Shown here piece after piece: positions 22,703 through 23,128 of a DNA stretch of 23,128 nt (position 1 is the first letter of the stretch; the number at the start of each line of letters is the position of its first letter). This DNA is from UBA6398 sp963644855. Its GTDB lineage: Bacteria; Bacteroidota; Bacteroidia; Bacteroidales; Bacteroidaceae. The stretch is from contig CAVIQL010000034.1 in assembly GCA_963644855.1 (NCBI GenBank), forward strand, positions 1 through 23,128, given 5' to 3'. The translations under genes were made by a program, and so were the position numbers. Under the pieces are notes generated by a model. The model ran no database searches. It saw only the letters and a list, made by a program, of their open reading frames with translations, and was not told the origin of the DNA.

Positions 22703-22710
22703 CAAAATTA
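22703..22710 (-). promoter_or_regulatory. -7 box of the trmH-like-queG operon
   Basis: The minus strand reads TAATTTTG, an exact TAnnTTTG match, 7 bases before the ATG at 22695. The mRNA would be nearly leaderless. No -33 element is clear. Confidence 0.55.
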
Positions 22711-22714
22711 AATA

Positions 22715-23030
22715 TAAACTGTGGAAAAGTCGGTGGAAAACTCTTGGAAAACCTGTTTATATGTTTCAACAGTTTCAACTTTTAAGCGCCGTTTTCGGTG
22801 TATATGTTGATAAGCCATGGTAGATTCCACACTGTTTTCACTGCATTTTCCACAGTTTTCCACCATTGTTGGTTCTTTAAAATTTCGTTTCTATAATCCT
22901 TAAAATCATATCTATATAAAAGTGATTTTTGAAGCTTATAAAGAGTTTTCCACAGTTTCCACTTCGTATAATCATCATCATTATTCTTTTTAAAAGAGAA
23001 AATAAAATGATATATATAATATGTTTGCGG
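22715..23030. other. Candidate replication origin (oriC) with DnaA-box-like sites
   Basis: The non-coding region has TGTGGAAAA at 22720-22728 and GGTGGAAAA at 22732-22740 in one orientation. In the other are TTTTCCACA at 22846-22854, TTTTCCACC at 22856-22864, TTTTCCACA at 22946-22954 and GTTTCCACT at 22955-22963. TTTTCCACA fits the relaxed DnaA box TTWTNCACA. Boxes stand in pairs 9-12 bp apart. Beside them are AT-rich stretches (22866-22930, 22971-23022) that could unwind. Seven genes to the left all read away from it. No dnaA or parAB is in the window. Confidence 0.55.
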
Positions 23031-23080
23031 GCAATATTGGTAGAATTTCTGTTCAAAATATGATTGGGAAAAACGTGTTC

Positions 23081-23128
23081 CTATATGGTTTTTCTAATAT
23101 CGGATATTTTTTAAAAAAGGTCCGATAT
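23081..23128 (+). repeat. Intergenic palindromic repeat, copy G (cut by window end)
   Basis: TATATGGTTTTTCT leads into a 22-bp unit at 23096-23117 beginning AATATCGGATATT, then AGGTCCGATAT (23118-23128), the start of the conserved right module. The copy continues beyond the window. Confidence 0.8.

Overview
The window looks like a stretch of a Bacteroidales chromosome. The gene content and order (acpP-fabF-rnc, prmC-recX-comF), the many Bacteroidetes-type -7 boxes (TAnnTTTG) upstream of genes, a Tat lipoprotein aldo/keto reductase and the C-terminal sorting-like tails on secreted proteins all point that way. Family or genus cannot be fixed from sequence alone; a gut lineage such as Muribaculaceae or Prevotellaceae is a guess. 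No tRNA, rRNA, insertion sequence or CRISPR array is visible.

Layout. (1) 265-4833, minus strand: a tight five-gene operon (membrane-anchored flavodoxin, NapH/NapG-like fused iron-sulfur membrane protein, Tat-exported Fe-S aldo/keto reductase, DUF1893 protein, ECF transporter S component), divergent from an AraC-type regulator (5054-5962) with 21-bp-spaced direct repeats in the shared promoter region. This looks like a regulated extracytoplasmic redox chain. (2) 6231-10998: an SDR oxidoreductase divergent from two tandem paralogous secreted CotH-kinase proteins. (3) 11258-16762: ribD (minus), divergent from the overlapping prmC-recX-comF operon, then a secreted M13 metallopeptidase. (4) 16909-22695, all minus: acpP-fabF-rnc with an extended RNase III, greA-HIT, and trmH-like-queG. 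(5) 22696-23128: AT-rich non-coding DNA with several TTTTCCACA DnaA-box-like sites in both orientations, a candidate replication origin from which the housekeeping genes on the left are transcribed away.

The most striking non-gene feature is a dispersed intergenic repeat present at seven places in 23 kb. Its core is a 21-22-bp unit, a 13-bp palindrome (AATRTC-N-GAYATT) plus a TTTAAA-type linker, usually repeated two or three times in tandem and bounded by inverted A5/T5 plus GATATC-like ends. It lies almost always at gene 3' ends or between convergent genes, and the window starts and ends in copies of it. Its function is unknown to me; multi-hairpin terminators, phased protein-binding sites or a small non-autonomous mobile element are all possible.

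Start sites were moved from the longest open frame where a signal peptide, family N-terminus or promoter box demanded it. All functional names rest on motif and family recognition by eye; no search was run.
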